Under the pieces are notes generated by a model. The model made no database searches. It was not told where the DNA came from and saw only the letters and a program-made list of their open reading frames with translations. Source: Sphingobacterium pedocola (GTDB lineage: Bacteria; Bacteroidota; Bacteroidia; Sphingobacteriales; Sphingobacteriaceae). From it: a stretch of 64,000 nucleotides of DNA. Shown piece by piece: positions 37,033 through 44,744 of the stretch. A program made the translations under genes and the position numbers. Each line of letters opens with the position of its first letter. Within the stretch, counting starts at the first letter, position 1. Where the stretch lies: contig NZ_MU158689.1 of NCBI RefSeq assembly GCF_015209965.1, forward strand, positions 1,027,629-1,091,628, given 5' to 3'.

Positions 37033-38795
37033 TGGACAATACGGGGATAATAATTTTAGCTGCAGGTAGTTCCTCACGCTTGGGGACCGCTAAACAACTT
37101 CTAGATTATCAAGGAAAAACATTATTAATGCATGTTGTAGAACAAGCTTTAGCAAGTCAACCCGCGCGTGTTGTCGTTGTTGTTGGAGCACATGCAGAAG
37201 AGATTACCGCAACACTTGCAGGCAAGGATGTAGTGGTCTGTTACAATGCAGATTGGTCCACAGGAATGGCATCTTCCATGAATAGAGGAATGACACAGCT
37301 ATTGATTGAAAATCCCGCTATAACGAGCTGTATCTTCTCGGTGTGTGACCAACCGTATATATTGAAAGAAAACTTCACACAGCTATTTGTTCACCAATTG
37401 GAGACGGGTAAGGGAATTGTCGCTTCGACCTATGCGGATACGGTAGGCGTTCCCGTCCTTTTTAGCAAGGCATATTTTAAAATATTGATTGCACTGCATG
37501 GTGATCAGGGTGCTAAAAAAATAGTAGAACAGCATAAAGATGACTTGGCTACCATTCCGTTTGATAGCGGAGGTGTTGATATTGACAGACCGGAAGATTT
37601 GAAATATTTATGGAATCAAATGGTATCGGTGTCTGCAGCACAAGAGATTATTAAGAACAATTGTACATGGGAATACAAGAGAATTAGAAATATAGGGAAT
37701 GTCTGTGGTTATATTGTGGCAGAACCCATTATATCGACCCTTGATATTCCTCATTTTAGACAGTCCTCCATGGACGGTTATGCCATCAAGTTCGAAGACA
37801 GGCTTAAAACCTTGAAAGTGGTAGGCGAGATGCGTGCTGGGCAACCTTCTGTTGTAAAATTAATGTCTGGACAAGCTATACGCGTTTTTACTGGAGCTCC
37901 ATTACCGGAGGATGCAGATACGGTGGTCATGCAGGAGAGGGTAAAGCGCGATGGGGACTGGGTAATGGTCGAAGATGATCATCTTGCCATCGGTTTGAAT
38001 GTACGGCAAAAAGGAAGTGAGGCTCAGAAAGGAACATTGGCCTTTGCAGCAGGCGCTTTATTGACCCCTGCCGCTATTGGATTTTTGGCCGGAATAGGGT
38101 GCCGGGAAGTCCTGATTTTTGAACCACCAAAAATTGCCGTCATCATTACTGGTGACGAATTGCAAGAGGTAGGCAAACCGCTTGCTTTTGGACAAGTTTA
38201 TGAGTCTAATTCTTTGCAACTTCGTGCAGCTTTAAAGAAAGGTGGAGTGGCTGAAATTAGCTTATACCAGTCTGAAGATGATCCAAAGAAATTGGAAGCT
38301 GTATTGGCAGAGGCATTACGAGAGTCGGATATGGTCTTGTTGGTGGGTGGAGTGAGCGTCGGTGATTACGATTTTGTTGTTCAGACTGCTTTAAGAGAAG
38401 GAGTGCGGCCGCATTTTCATAAGGTGAAACAGAAGCCTGGTAAACCGTTGTTTTTTGGAACAAAGGAAGGGAAAATGGTGTTCGGCTTGCCAGGAAATCC
38501 TTCTTCCGCACTAACCTGTTTTTATTTGTACGTACTACCCGCCATCGATCAGATGATGCGAAGACCCCATTCGTTGATGATTATTTCGGCTCTTGTAGCA
38601 GCGGATTATAATAAAAGCACCGGTTTGACCCATTTTATTAAAGCACATTTTAAAGATGGTCGGGTGCTGCCGCTACACGCACAAGAATCCTATCGCTTAC
38701 AATCCTATGCTCAAGCCAATTGTTTGCTTGTCTTGGAAGAGGCGTCAACTGGGGTTAAAGTGGGTGATGAAGTACAGGTAATCTTATTGCCCTAA
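37029..38795 (+). CDS. Fusion: MocA-type cytidylyltransferase + MoeA molybdopterin molybdenumtransferase
   Basis: A 588-residue two-domain protein. Residues 1-195 are a MobA/MocA nucleotidyltransferase: LAAGSSSRLGTAKQLLDYQG, CDQPY and a DIDRPEDL end; the form LAAGxSxRxGxxK fits MocA (CTP) better than MobA (GTP). From about 205 to the end is MoeA: FRQSSMDGYAIK, TGAPLPEDADTVV, IITGDELQEVGKPL, LLVGGVSVGDYDFV, KPGKPLFFG and GLPGNPSSALTCF. MoeA inserts molybdate into adenylylated molybdopterin; MocA then adds CMP to give the dinucleotide form used by xanthine-oxidase-family enzymes. One chain could thus pass the cofactor between consecutive steps. Both domains look complete. Confidence 0.92.
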   Translation: MMDNTGIIILAAGSSSRLGTAKQLLDYQGKTLLMHVVEQALASQPARVVVVVGAHAEEITATLAGKDVVVCYNADWSTGMASSMNRGMTQLLIENPAITSCIFSVCDQPYILKENFTQLFVHQLETGKGIVASTYADTVGVPVLFSKAYFKILIALHGDQGAKKIVEQHKDDLATIPFDSGGVDIDRPEDLKYLWNQMVSVSAAQEIIKNNCTWEYKRIRNIGNVCGYIVAEPIISTLDIPHFRQSSMDGYAIKFEDRLKTLKVVGEMRAGQPSVVKLMSGQAIRVFTGAPLPEDADTVVMQERVKRDGDWVMVEDDHLAIGLNVRQKGSEAQKGTLAFAAGALLTPAAIGFLAGIGCREVLIFEPPKIAVIITGDELQEVGKPLAFGQVYESNSLQLRAALKKGGVAEISLYQSEDDPKKLEAVLAEALRESDMVLLVGGVSVGDYDFVVQTALREGVRPHFHKVKQKPGKPLFFGTKEGKMVFGLPGNPSSALTCFYLYVLPAIDQMMRRPHSLMIISALVAADYNKSTGLTHFIKAHFKDGRVLPLHAQESYRLQSYAQANCLLVLEEASTGVKVGDEVQVILLP

Positions 38796-38799
38796 AACT

Positions 38800-39534
38800 A
38801 TGGAGACCGAATTATTTTACCCCATCTTATTTATCGTTGCTTTTTTGTACGCATCGGTCGGACATGGTGGGGCGAGTGGTTATCTGGCTTTGATGGCTTT
38901 ATATGGTGTAGCCCCTCAAGAAATGAAACCTACGGCGCTCTTTTTGAATTTATTTGTGTCGCTCACCTCTTTTATTCAGTACTATCGTGGGCATCATTTT
39001 AAAAAGGATATTTTTATTCCCATAGCACTTGCTTCAGTACCTTTTGCATTTTTAGGTGGCATGTTGTCGATTGACGATCACATCTATAAAAAAATATTAG
39101 GTATTTTGTTATTGCTCCCCATTATCCGCTTTTTCTTTTTTAAGAATGTGCAGGATGATCGTCTGGTTTCACCTATAAAGTGGATATCCGTTCTTTTGGG
39201 AGCGACCATAGGCCTATTGTCCGGAATGATTGGAATTGGAGGAGGAATTATACTTTCGCCAATTTTGATTTTGTTGTTATGGACCAACCAGAAACAAACT
39301 GCGGCTATTAGTGCTGCCTTTATCTTTGTCAATTCGTTAGCGGGATTGGGAGGAATGCTAACGCAAGGAATTTCGTTGACTTCCAATATGATTTTATATA
39401 TTGTGGTTGCGTTTACGGGAGGCTTCCTGGGAGCTTATTTAGGATCTAAAAAATTTAACCAGGAAGTATTGAAATACGTTTTGGCAACCGTATTGTTACT
39501 GGCAACATACAAACTACTCTTTACTTCAGCGTAA
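38800..39534 (+). CDS. TSUP (TauE/SafE) family anion transporter
   Basis: A 244-residue integral membrane protein of the TSUP family, with about seven to eight helices and the two repeated family motifs (GHGGASGYLALMAL near the start; GMIGIGGGIILSPILIL in the second half). Characterized relatives move sulfite, sulfoacetate or other sulfur-containing anions. It lies 4 bases after the MocA-MoeA gene and before moaD, embedded in the cofactor operon. No modABC molybdate transporter is in the window, so molybdate, sulfite or a sulfur donor are candidate substrates. That is inference from position. Confidence 0.88.
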   Translation: METELFYPILFIVAFLYASVGHGGASGYLALMALYGVAPQEMKPTALFLNLFVSLTSFIQYYRGHHFKKDIFIPIALASVPFAFLGGMLSIDDHIYKKILGILLLLPIIRFFFFKNVQDDRLVSPIKWISVLLGATIGLLSGMIGIGGGIILSPILILLLWTNQKQTAAISAAFIFVNSLAGLGGMLTQGISLTSNMILYIVVAFTGGFLGAYLGSKKFNQEVLKYVLATVLLLATYKLLFTSA

Positions 39535-39626
39535 GGTGATAGTTTGGTGCCATTGAATAAAAACAACAGAATGCAGCCATCAAAGTTGTTCATGATTGCT
39601 ACATCACCTTGAATAAATATATTCTG

Positions 39627-39854
39627 ATGAAAATTAAAGTACGTGCATTTGGACCATTGTTAGACATTATGGAAAACGAATATTTTATAGAGGCTTCAGA
39701 CACAAAAGCTCTTTTGGATGTTCTCCTTCAACAATTCCCGGGGCTAGCCGGTCGTAAAATCGCTATCGCTGTTAATGGAAAGATAACAAGCGATATGGTG
39801 AGTTTACAGGATCAAGATACTGTAGCACTTTTACCCCCTTATTCCGGAGGTTAA
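39627..39854 (+). CDS. moaD: Molybdopterin synthase sulfur carrier subunit
   Basis: A 75-residue ubiquitin-fold protein. Its C-terminal GG (LLPPYSGG) is adenylylated and thiocarboxylated by MoeB, then gives sulfur to MoaE to form the dithiolene. The ATG at 39627 (MKIKVRAFGPL) fits the family; an upstream TTG at 39609 would add six residues and is unlikely. It ends one base before the moeB start region, with moaE following, so all three partners are adjacent. Confidence 0.94.
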   Translation: MKIKVRAFGPLLDIMENEYFIEASDTKALLDVLLQQFPGLAGRKIAIAVNGKITSDMVSLQDQDTVALLPPYSGG

Positions 39855-39855
39855 T

Positions 39856-40959
39856 ATGCAGTGGGATTCGCGTTACGAAAGACATTATACTTTGCCCGGT
39901 TTTGGCCCTGTGGCACAGGGAAAACTGGCCGCCTCTAGGGTGTTGGTTGTAGGAGCGGGTGGTCTGGGCTGCCCTGTACTGCAATATCTGACAGCATCGG
40001 GTGTAGGGCGTATTGGTGTACTGGATTTTGATACCATTCAATTGAGTAATCTCCAACGGCAAACAATTTATCCAACAGCTTCGGTGGGGCAATTGAAGAC
40101 TAAAGTCGCAGCGGAACAGCTTCGATTAAATAATCCTTCTATTGAGATCATTGAGCATCCCGTCCGTCTCAGTAAAAGTAACGCAGTCGAAATTTTGCCA
40201 CAGTATGATATCATTGTAGATTGTACTGATAATTTTGCCATTCGTTATGTGTTGAACGACTGCTGTGTCATACTGCAAAAGCCACTTATTTTTGCCGCTA
40301 TATATCAATACGAAGGACAGGTGGCTATATTCAATGTGCCAGATGGTCAAGGTATCGCCTGCAATTACAGAGATTTATTTCCGGAAATTCCTGACGCAAA
40401 TGAGGCTCCTAATTGTTCAGAAAATGGCGTGTTGGGTGTGTTGCCTGGTATAATTGGTCTGATACAGGCGACCGAAGTGATTAAGTTGATTACGGGGCTT
40501 GGTGATCCACTTGTGAATAAATTAATGATTTGGAATGTGCTGAATTACCAATCCATGATTTTGGAGATCACGCATCGCGCAGACTTTCATATACCGGATA
40601 TCGAGTCTTTAGATATCAAACAAGACGTGAATGGAGATCAAGGCCATGGAGGTGATATCGATACAATACACCCAACAGAAATCGAAGTATACCTTCTGGA
40701 TCCTAAAGTGTGCTTGCTTGACGTACGCGAGTCATATGAAGAACCGAAGTTCCCTCTAGCACATCGAGGGATACCATTATCCATTTTACCCAAACGGGTG
40801 GATGAATTAACAGCAATGCATATTATTGTAGTTTGCCAAAGAGGACAGCGCAGCGTACATGCTGCGCTGTATCTGAAAGAGTACTTTGGAAAAAAAAGAA
40901 GAATTAGTCACCTTGAAGGCGGAATTGTACATTATTTAAATTATAAGAAAGCAGAATAG
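39856..40959 (+). CDS. moeB: MoeB-type adenylyltransferase with C-terminal rhodanese domain
   Basis: A 367-residue ThiF-family E1-like enzyme. The start RYERHYTLPGFG and VLVVGAGGLGCPVLQYL (nucleotide loop) are standard; SNLQRQTIY and DCTDNFAIRY position ATP. NCSENGVLGVLPGIIG carries the family cysteine. From about residue 265 a rhodanese domain follows with active Cys327 in VVCQRGQRS. The protein activates the MoaD C-terminus with ATP, and the rhodanese part could carry the persulfide for thiocarboxylation. The zinc-binding CxxC pairs of E. coli MoeB are not evident. It starts one base after the moaD stop. Confidence 0.92.
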   Translation: MQWDSRYERHYTLPGFGPVAQGKLAASRVLVVGAGGLGCPVLQYLTASGVGRIGVLDFDTIQLSNLQRQTIYPTASVGQLKTKVAAEQLRLNNPSIEIIEHPVRLSKSNAVEILPQYDIIVDCTDNFAIRYVLNDCCVILQKPLIFAAIYQYEGQVAIFNVPDGQGIACNYRDLFPEIPDANEAPNCSENGVLGVLPGIIGLIQATEVIKLITGLGDPLVNKLMIWNVLNYQSMILEITHRADFHIPDIESLDIKQDVNGDQGHGGDIDTIHPTEIEVYLLDPKVCLLDVRESYEEPKFPLAHRGIPLSILPKRVDELTAMHIIVVCQRGQRSVHAALYLKEYFGKKRRISHLEGGIVHYLNYKKAE

Positions 40960-40960
40960 T

Positions 40961-41389
40961 ATGAAAAATATATTTGTACAAGGAGCAATATTGCCGGAAC
41001 AAATTGCTGAAAGTATAGCAAAACATAGCCATAAAAAGAATATCGGAGCCCATGAAATATTTTTGGGCCAGATAAGAGCAGATGAAATAAATGACCGGAG
41101 GGTAGCCTCTATCGTTTACACAGCTTATGAAGATATGGCTTTAGTAAAGATGAATGTCATACGGGAGGCGCTCTTTGCTAAGTACGATTTAATCTGTATG
41201 CACGTATACCATAGCCTTGGTCAGATCTATGCAGGACAACTTTGTTTATTTGTATTCGTATCATCTAAACATCGTACGGAGGCACAAAATGCTTGTCAGG
41301 AACTCGTTGAGCAAATCAAGCGAGAGCTTCCTATTTGGGGAAAAGAAGTATTCGAAGACGATACATATCAGTGGAAACAAAATAATTAA
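40961..41389 (+). CDS. moaE: Molybdopterin synthase catalytic subunit
   Basis: A 142-residue MoaE that, with thiocarboxylated MoaD, turns cyclic pyranopterin monophosphate into molybdopterin. The chain has GAHEIFLGQIRADE, IVYTAYEDMALVKM, HVYHSLGQIYAGQLCLFVFV (substrate and MoaD docking) and the C-terminal ELPIWGKEVFEDDTYQWK with the catalytic lysine. One base separates it from the moeB stop and one from the next gene, so the operon is very compact here. Confidence 0.95.
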   Translation: MKNIFVQGAILPEQIAESIAKHSHKKNIGAHEIFLGQIRADEINDRRVASIVYTAYEDMALVKMNVIREALFAKYDLICMHVYHSLGQIYAGQLCLFVFVSSKHRTEAQNACQELVEQIKRELPIWGKEVFEDDTYQWKQNN

Positions 41390-41390
41390 G

Positions 41391-42308
41391 ATGGTAGATA
41401 TTACGCACAAGCAGAATACCTTGCGTAAAGGTGTTGCTACAGCATCAGTGGTCACATCCGATGAAATGACAATCGAAGCGATAAAAACTGGTCAAGTTCC
41501 TAAAGGAAATGTATACGAGTTTGCACGAGCTGCTACTTTACTTGCCATTAAAAAAACAAGCGACATAATTCCCGACTGTCATCCATTACCTATCGAATAT
41601 GCGGCAGTGGATTTTCAAATCGAAGGTCTTTCGGTTGTGATTACAGTGACCGTTCATACCATTTATAAAACTGGTGTGGAAGTGGAGGCTATGCATGGCG
41701 CTTCTGTAGCGGCTTTGGTATTATACGATATGTTAAAACCCATCGACAAAAATATCGAAATTGGTTCCATCCGATTACTACATAAATCGGGAGGCAAAAG
41801 TGATCATGTGCAAGTCGCAAAGGAACGAGCTTTTCGCGCTGCAGTGATCGTTTGCAGCGATTCCGTTTTTGCAGGTGAAAAACACGATCGTTCCGGGTTA
41901 CTTTTAAAAGAACTATTGGAAGAACAAGGTGTGGAAGTCGTCAAGTTTGAAGTCGTTCCAGATGATATAGCGGCCATTCAGAATCAATTAAGAGCTTCTA
42001 AGCAGGCTGGTATTGATATTCTTTTATATACTGGTGGGACTGGTGTTTCCGATAGGGATGTTACACCGGAGGCTGTTTTGCCCCTACTAACCAAACAACT
42101 ACCGGGAGTGGTGGAAACAGCAAGACAGTATGGACAGCAATTTATTCAAACTGCTATGTTGTCTAGAGCTGTAGCAGGATTTTCGGACGGTATGTTGGTG
42201 CTGACATTTCCCGGATCTACAAATGCGGTCAAAGAAAATATGAAAGTGCTATTTCCAAAAATTCTTCATGTATTTCCTGTTAAAAGCAATCAAGGACATA
42301 ACGAATAA
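41391..42308 (+). CDS. Fusion: MoaC cyclic pyranopterin monophosphate synthase + MogA/MoaB adenylyltransferase
   Basis: A 305-residue two-domain protein beginning MVDITHKQNTLRKGVA at 41391. Residues 1-147 are MoaC (SDIIPDCHPLPIE, TGVEVEAMHGASVAALVLYD, LLHKSGGKSD), which completes ring formation after MoaA. Residues 152-300 are a MogA/MoaB domain (VIVCSDSVFAGEKHDRSG, LLYTGGTGVSDRDVTPEA, FPGSTNAVKEN), which adenylylates molybdopterin before MoeA. The fused steps are not consecutive, since MoaDE act between them. MoaC-MoaB fusions are known in Bacteroidota. It is the last plus-strand gene and ends 5 bases from the convergent cysteine desulfurase stop. Confidence 0.94.
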   Translation: MVDITHKQNTLRKGVATASVVTSDEMTIEAIKTGQVPKGNVYEFARAATLLAIKKTSDIIPDCHPLPIEYAAVDFQIEGLSVVITVTVHTIYKTGVEVEAMHGASVAALVLYDMLKPIDKNIEIGSIRLLHKSGGKSDHVQVAKERAFRAAVIVCSDSVFAGEKHDRSGLLLKELLEEQGVEVVKFEVVPDDIAAIQNQLRASKQAGIDILLYTGGTGVSDRDVTPEAVLPLLTKQLPGVVETARQYGQQFIQTAMLSRAVAGFSDGMLVLTFPGSTNAVKENMKVLFPKILHVFPVKSNQGHNE

Positions 42309-42313
42309 GTTTG

Positions 42314-43444
42314 TTATTGTCTCAGCTTGTTGACGAGCTTTTTGACAGTTTCGGTAGTATAACTGATTTCTTCGGCTGTCGTAAACCTTCCTAAACTAAA
42401 ACGGATGGAACTCAAACTATGGTGATCCTGTAGTCCCATAGCTTTTAATACATGGGAAGGTTTGTTGGTTATAGCGGAGCAAGCCGAACCACTAGAAACA
42501 GCAATATTACCAAGTGATAGAATAAGCTGCTGTGCATTTACTCCTGGAAAGCAGACATTGGATGTATTATGGATTCTTTTGGCCGAATAGCCGTTGACAA
42601 AAACATTCTCAATTTTCAGGAGTGCGCTTTCCAAATCATCCCGCAAGGTTCTAATTTGTTCGGTTTCGATAATCATTTCCTTTTGAGCTATGGTGGCAGC
42701 TTCTCCCAACGCAATAATTCCGGGAACGTTCAATGTGCCGCTCCTGATCCCACCTTGTTGTTGTCCGCCATGTAGAAGGGGTTTTAATCGTGCCACGGTA
42801 GTGTTGACATATAATGCTCCTATACCTTTCGGTCCATAAAATTTATGTGCAGAGAGCGGCATTAAATCAATACCCAATGTATTTATGTCTATGGGTATTT
42901 TTCCCAGAGCTTGGGTTGCGTCACATAATAGCAAGGCACTTGCCTGATGGACGATATTAGCAATGCTTTCAATATCCTGTATAACTCCGGTTTCGTTATT
43001 GACCAACATAATACAGACCAATACAGTGTCTACTCGAAGGCTGTCTTTGAGAAGATGTAAATCAATAATTCCATCCTTGGTCACCGGAAGATAAGTAACG
43101 GTATACCCATTTTTTTCCATAAAACCGCAACAGTCCAATACGGCCATATGTTCAGTGGATGCACATATAATATGTCTGCGATTTTCATTTTCTATTCCTT
43201 TTAACGCAAGATTAATAGCTTCCGTCGCACCAGAGGTGTAGATAAGTTCCGAGGGTTTGCATCCTATAAGATGCGCCAAATCTTGTTGGGCGTATTCTGT
43301 TTTTTCCAGTATCTCCATACCAAACAGATGCGGGCTGCTGGGATTGGCATATTGGGAGTTGAAGTAAGGTAACATTTTTTTTAGCACCCGGTCATCTACC
43401 GGTGTCGTCGCGTTGTAGTCAAGGTATACGATTGATGATTGCAT
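42314..43444 (-). CDS. Cysteine desulfurase (NifS/IscS family)
   Basis: A 376-residue class V aminotransferase-fold enzyme that takes sulfur from cysteine as an enzyme persulfide. The start at 43444 (MQSSIVYLDYNATTP) is preferred to the ATG at 43525, whose extra residues run into the tRNA terminator region. Key residues are Lys201 (PLP, MPLSAHKFYGPKG) and the catalytic Cys323 in SSGSACSA; HNTSNVCFPG is also present. It is convergent with the molybdenum operon and could feed the rhodanese domain or XdhC, though a general iron-sulfur or tRNA role is equally possible. No IscU or SufE gene is next to it. Confidence 0.93.
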   Translation of the reverse strand: MQSSIVYLDYNATTPVDDRVLKKMLPYFNSQYANPSSPHLFGMEILEKTEYAQQDLAHLIGCKPSELIYTSGATEAINLALKGIENENRRHIICASTEHMAVLDCCGFMEKNGYTVTYLPVTKDGIIDLHLLKDSLRVDTVLVCIMLVNNETGVIQDIESIANIVHQASALLLCDATQALGKIPIDINTLGIDLMPLSAHKFYGPKGIGALYVNTTVARLKPLLHGGQQQGGIRSGTLNVPGIIALGEAATIAQKEMIIETEQIRTLRDDLESALLKIENVFVNGYSAKRIHNTSNVCFPGVNAQQLILSLGNIAVSSGSACSAITNKPSHVLKAMGLQDHHSLSSIRFSLGRFTTAEEISYTTETVKKLVNKLRQ

Positions 43445-43552
43445 AGAACTATAAATGTAATGAATTATATGGCCGTATCGATAAAAAATACGATTTCGAT
43501 GATCAAATGGAGTTACCCAGCCCATACCTCTGGTTCGAATCCGCGCAAACGC

Positions 43553-43582
43553 AAAAAACCTTCATCTTTCGATGAAGGTTTT
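43553..43582 (-). terminator. Terminator downstream of tRNA-Ser
   Basis: On the minus strand, AAAACCTTCATC, a GAAA tetraloop and GATGAAGGTTTTTT form a perfect 12-bp stem with a T run. It lies just past the 3' end of the tRNA and separates it from the cysteine desulfurase. Confidence 0.9.
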
Positions 43583-43586
43583 GCTG

Positions 43587-43671
43587 CGGAGAGCGAGGGA
43601 TTCGAACCCCCGAACCTGTGACAGTTAACGGTTTTCAAGACCGCCGCATTCGACCACTCTGCCAGCTCTCC
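43587..43671 (-). tRNA. tRNA-Ser (anticodon UGA)
   Basis: The minus strand gives an 85-nt class II tRNA. The acceptor stem is GGAGAGC with GCTCTCC and discriminator G; the D arm includes CAGAGTGGTCGAATGC; the anticodon loop CTTGAAA has anticodon TGA; the long variable arm is AACTGTCACAGGTT; the T arm is GGGGGTTCGAATCCCTC. CCA is not encoded. The serine identity rests on anticodon and long variable arm together. Confidence 0.96.
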
Positions 43672-43807
43672 GCGACAAAAGTAGAAATTCTAAGTAGATG
43701 TACAAAACTTATTTTGTCCTTTACGTTTTACTCGTTGAAAATGAGCTTAATTAGTTTTTAGCAGTACATGTACCGTTGCATATTTCTGTTAAAACAGACC
43801 TTAATAG

Positions 43808-44692
43808 CTAAGGTAGCAATACTTCGTGTGTGTGCTTTTTGATATTAATGGTGATCTTGTCAATCGGTAAATCATCTGGATCGGTACCGAATGGTTCTTC
43901 GACAGATTCTCCTATCATTTCTAACGTCGCGAGTACATAGAAAATAAAGGGTACAGCAGCTATCACAAAATAACCAATTGAAAAAACATATCCAATCGGC
44001 AAGGTCGCTGTATATAAGATGATGAATGTTTTTATAAATGAACTATAAGACATTGGAATGGGTGTGTTTTTAATTCGTTCACATGCTCCACATATATTGG
44101 TTAGATTTGTCAGCTCTTGGTTTATGATAATAAATTGATCACCACTAATCTTATTTTCGGTGTATAGTACGTTGGTTTTTTTAAATATTAAAGATGCAAC
44201 TTGGTTAGGTCCGTGTTTCTTATCATCTAGATTTTTGAGCTCCGGGTGATCTACTTCGTCTAACATAAACTTGGTGTAGTCCGAACGAAGAAAATTATAG
44301 AGTGTTTCTGCATAGAGGGGTATGGCTTTACGATAGAAACTTCGACTGATTCTATCATCCGTATCCAGGATAGCATTCATTTTGTAAGCTAGCGTACGGC
44401 TGGTATTGGTGAGTTGCCCCCATTGTTTGCGTGCCTCCCACCAGCGATCATAGGCGGTGTTGGTACGGAATACCAGTAAAAGGGACAGTACAAAACCTAA
44501 TAAACTATGTACTATAGTGATGTTCTTAATCCAGCTTTTATCTGATAATTTGAGATATTCTAATTCCCAATAGGCAATGCACCACGAAAAAAGAGCACTA
44601 ATAATAAGATAAGGAAGTAGCCTTCTGAATATAATGGAAGTATGTAAGTAAATTGTGGTATTTAGCCAGTCCTTAGGATTATAGATTCTCAT
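43808..44692 (-). CDS. Bestrophin-family channel protein
   Basis: A membrane protein of about 294 residues of the bestrophin/UPF0187 family, whose bacterial members are pentameric ion channels. It has four hydrophobic segments, the family signature LVFRTNTAYDRWWEARKQWG near residue 75-95 and a C-terminal IGESVEEPFGTDPDDLPID, the calcium-clasp-like region. The start MRIYNPKDWL (44692) fits the family; an in-frame ATG at 44713 would add seven residues. It is divergent from the GH25 gene, leaving a very short shared promoter region of about 50 bases. Confidence 0.9.
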   Translation of the reverse strand: MRIYNPKDWLNTTIYLHTSIIFRRLLPYLIISALFSWCIAYWELEYLKLSDKSWIKNITIVHSLLGFVLSLLLVFRTNTAYDRWWEARKQWGQLTNTSRTLAYKMNAILDTDDRISRSFYRKAIPLYAETLYNFLRSDYTKFMLDEVDHPELKNLDDKKHGPNQVASLIFKKTNVLYTENKISGDQFIIINQELTNLTNICGACERIKNTPIPMSYSSFIKTFIILYTATLPIGYVFSIGYFVIAAVPFIFYVLATLEMIGESVEEPFGTDPDDLPIDKITINIKKHTHEVLLP

Positions 44693-44744
44693 TGTAAAAT
44701 TTATAGTTGTCAATAAATCAGAAATACACTAATTTCACCGCAAT

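Noticed and set aside
41217..41390. Upstream extension of the MoaC-MogA frame
   Set aside because: The added 58 residues overlap moaE in another frame and are unlike MoaC; the ATG at 41391 gives the standard MoaC start.
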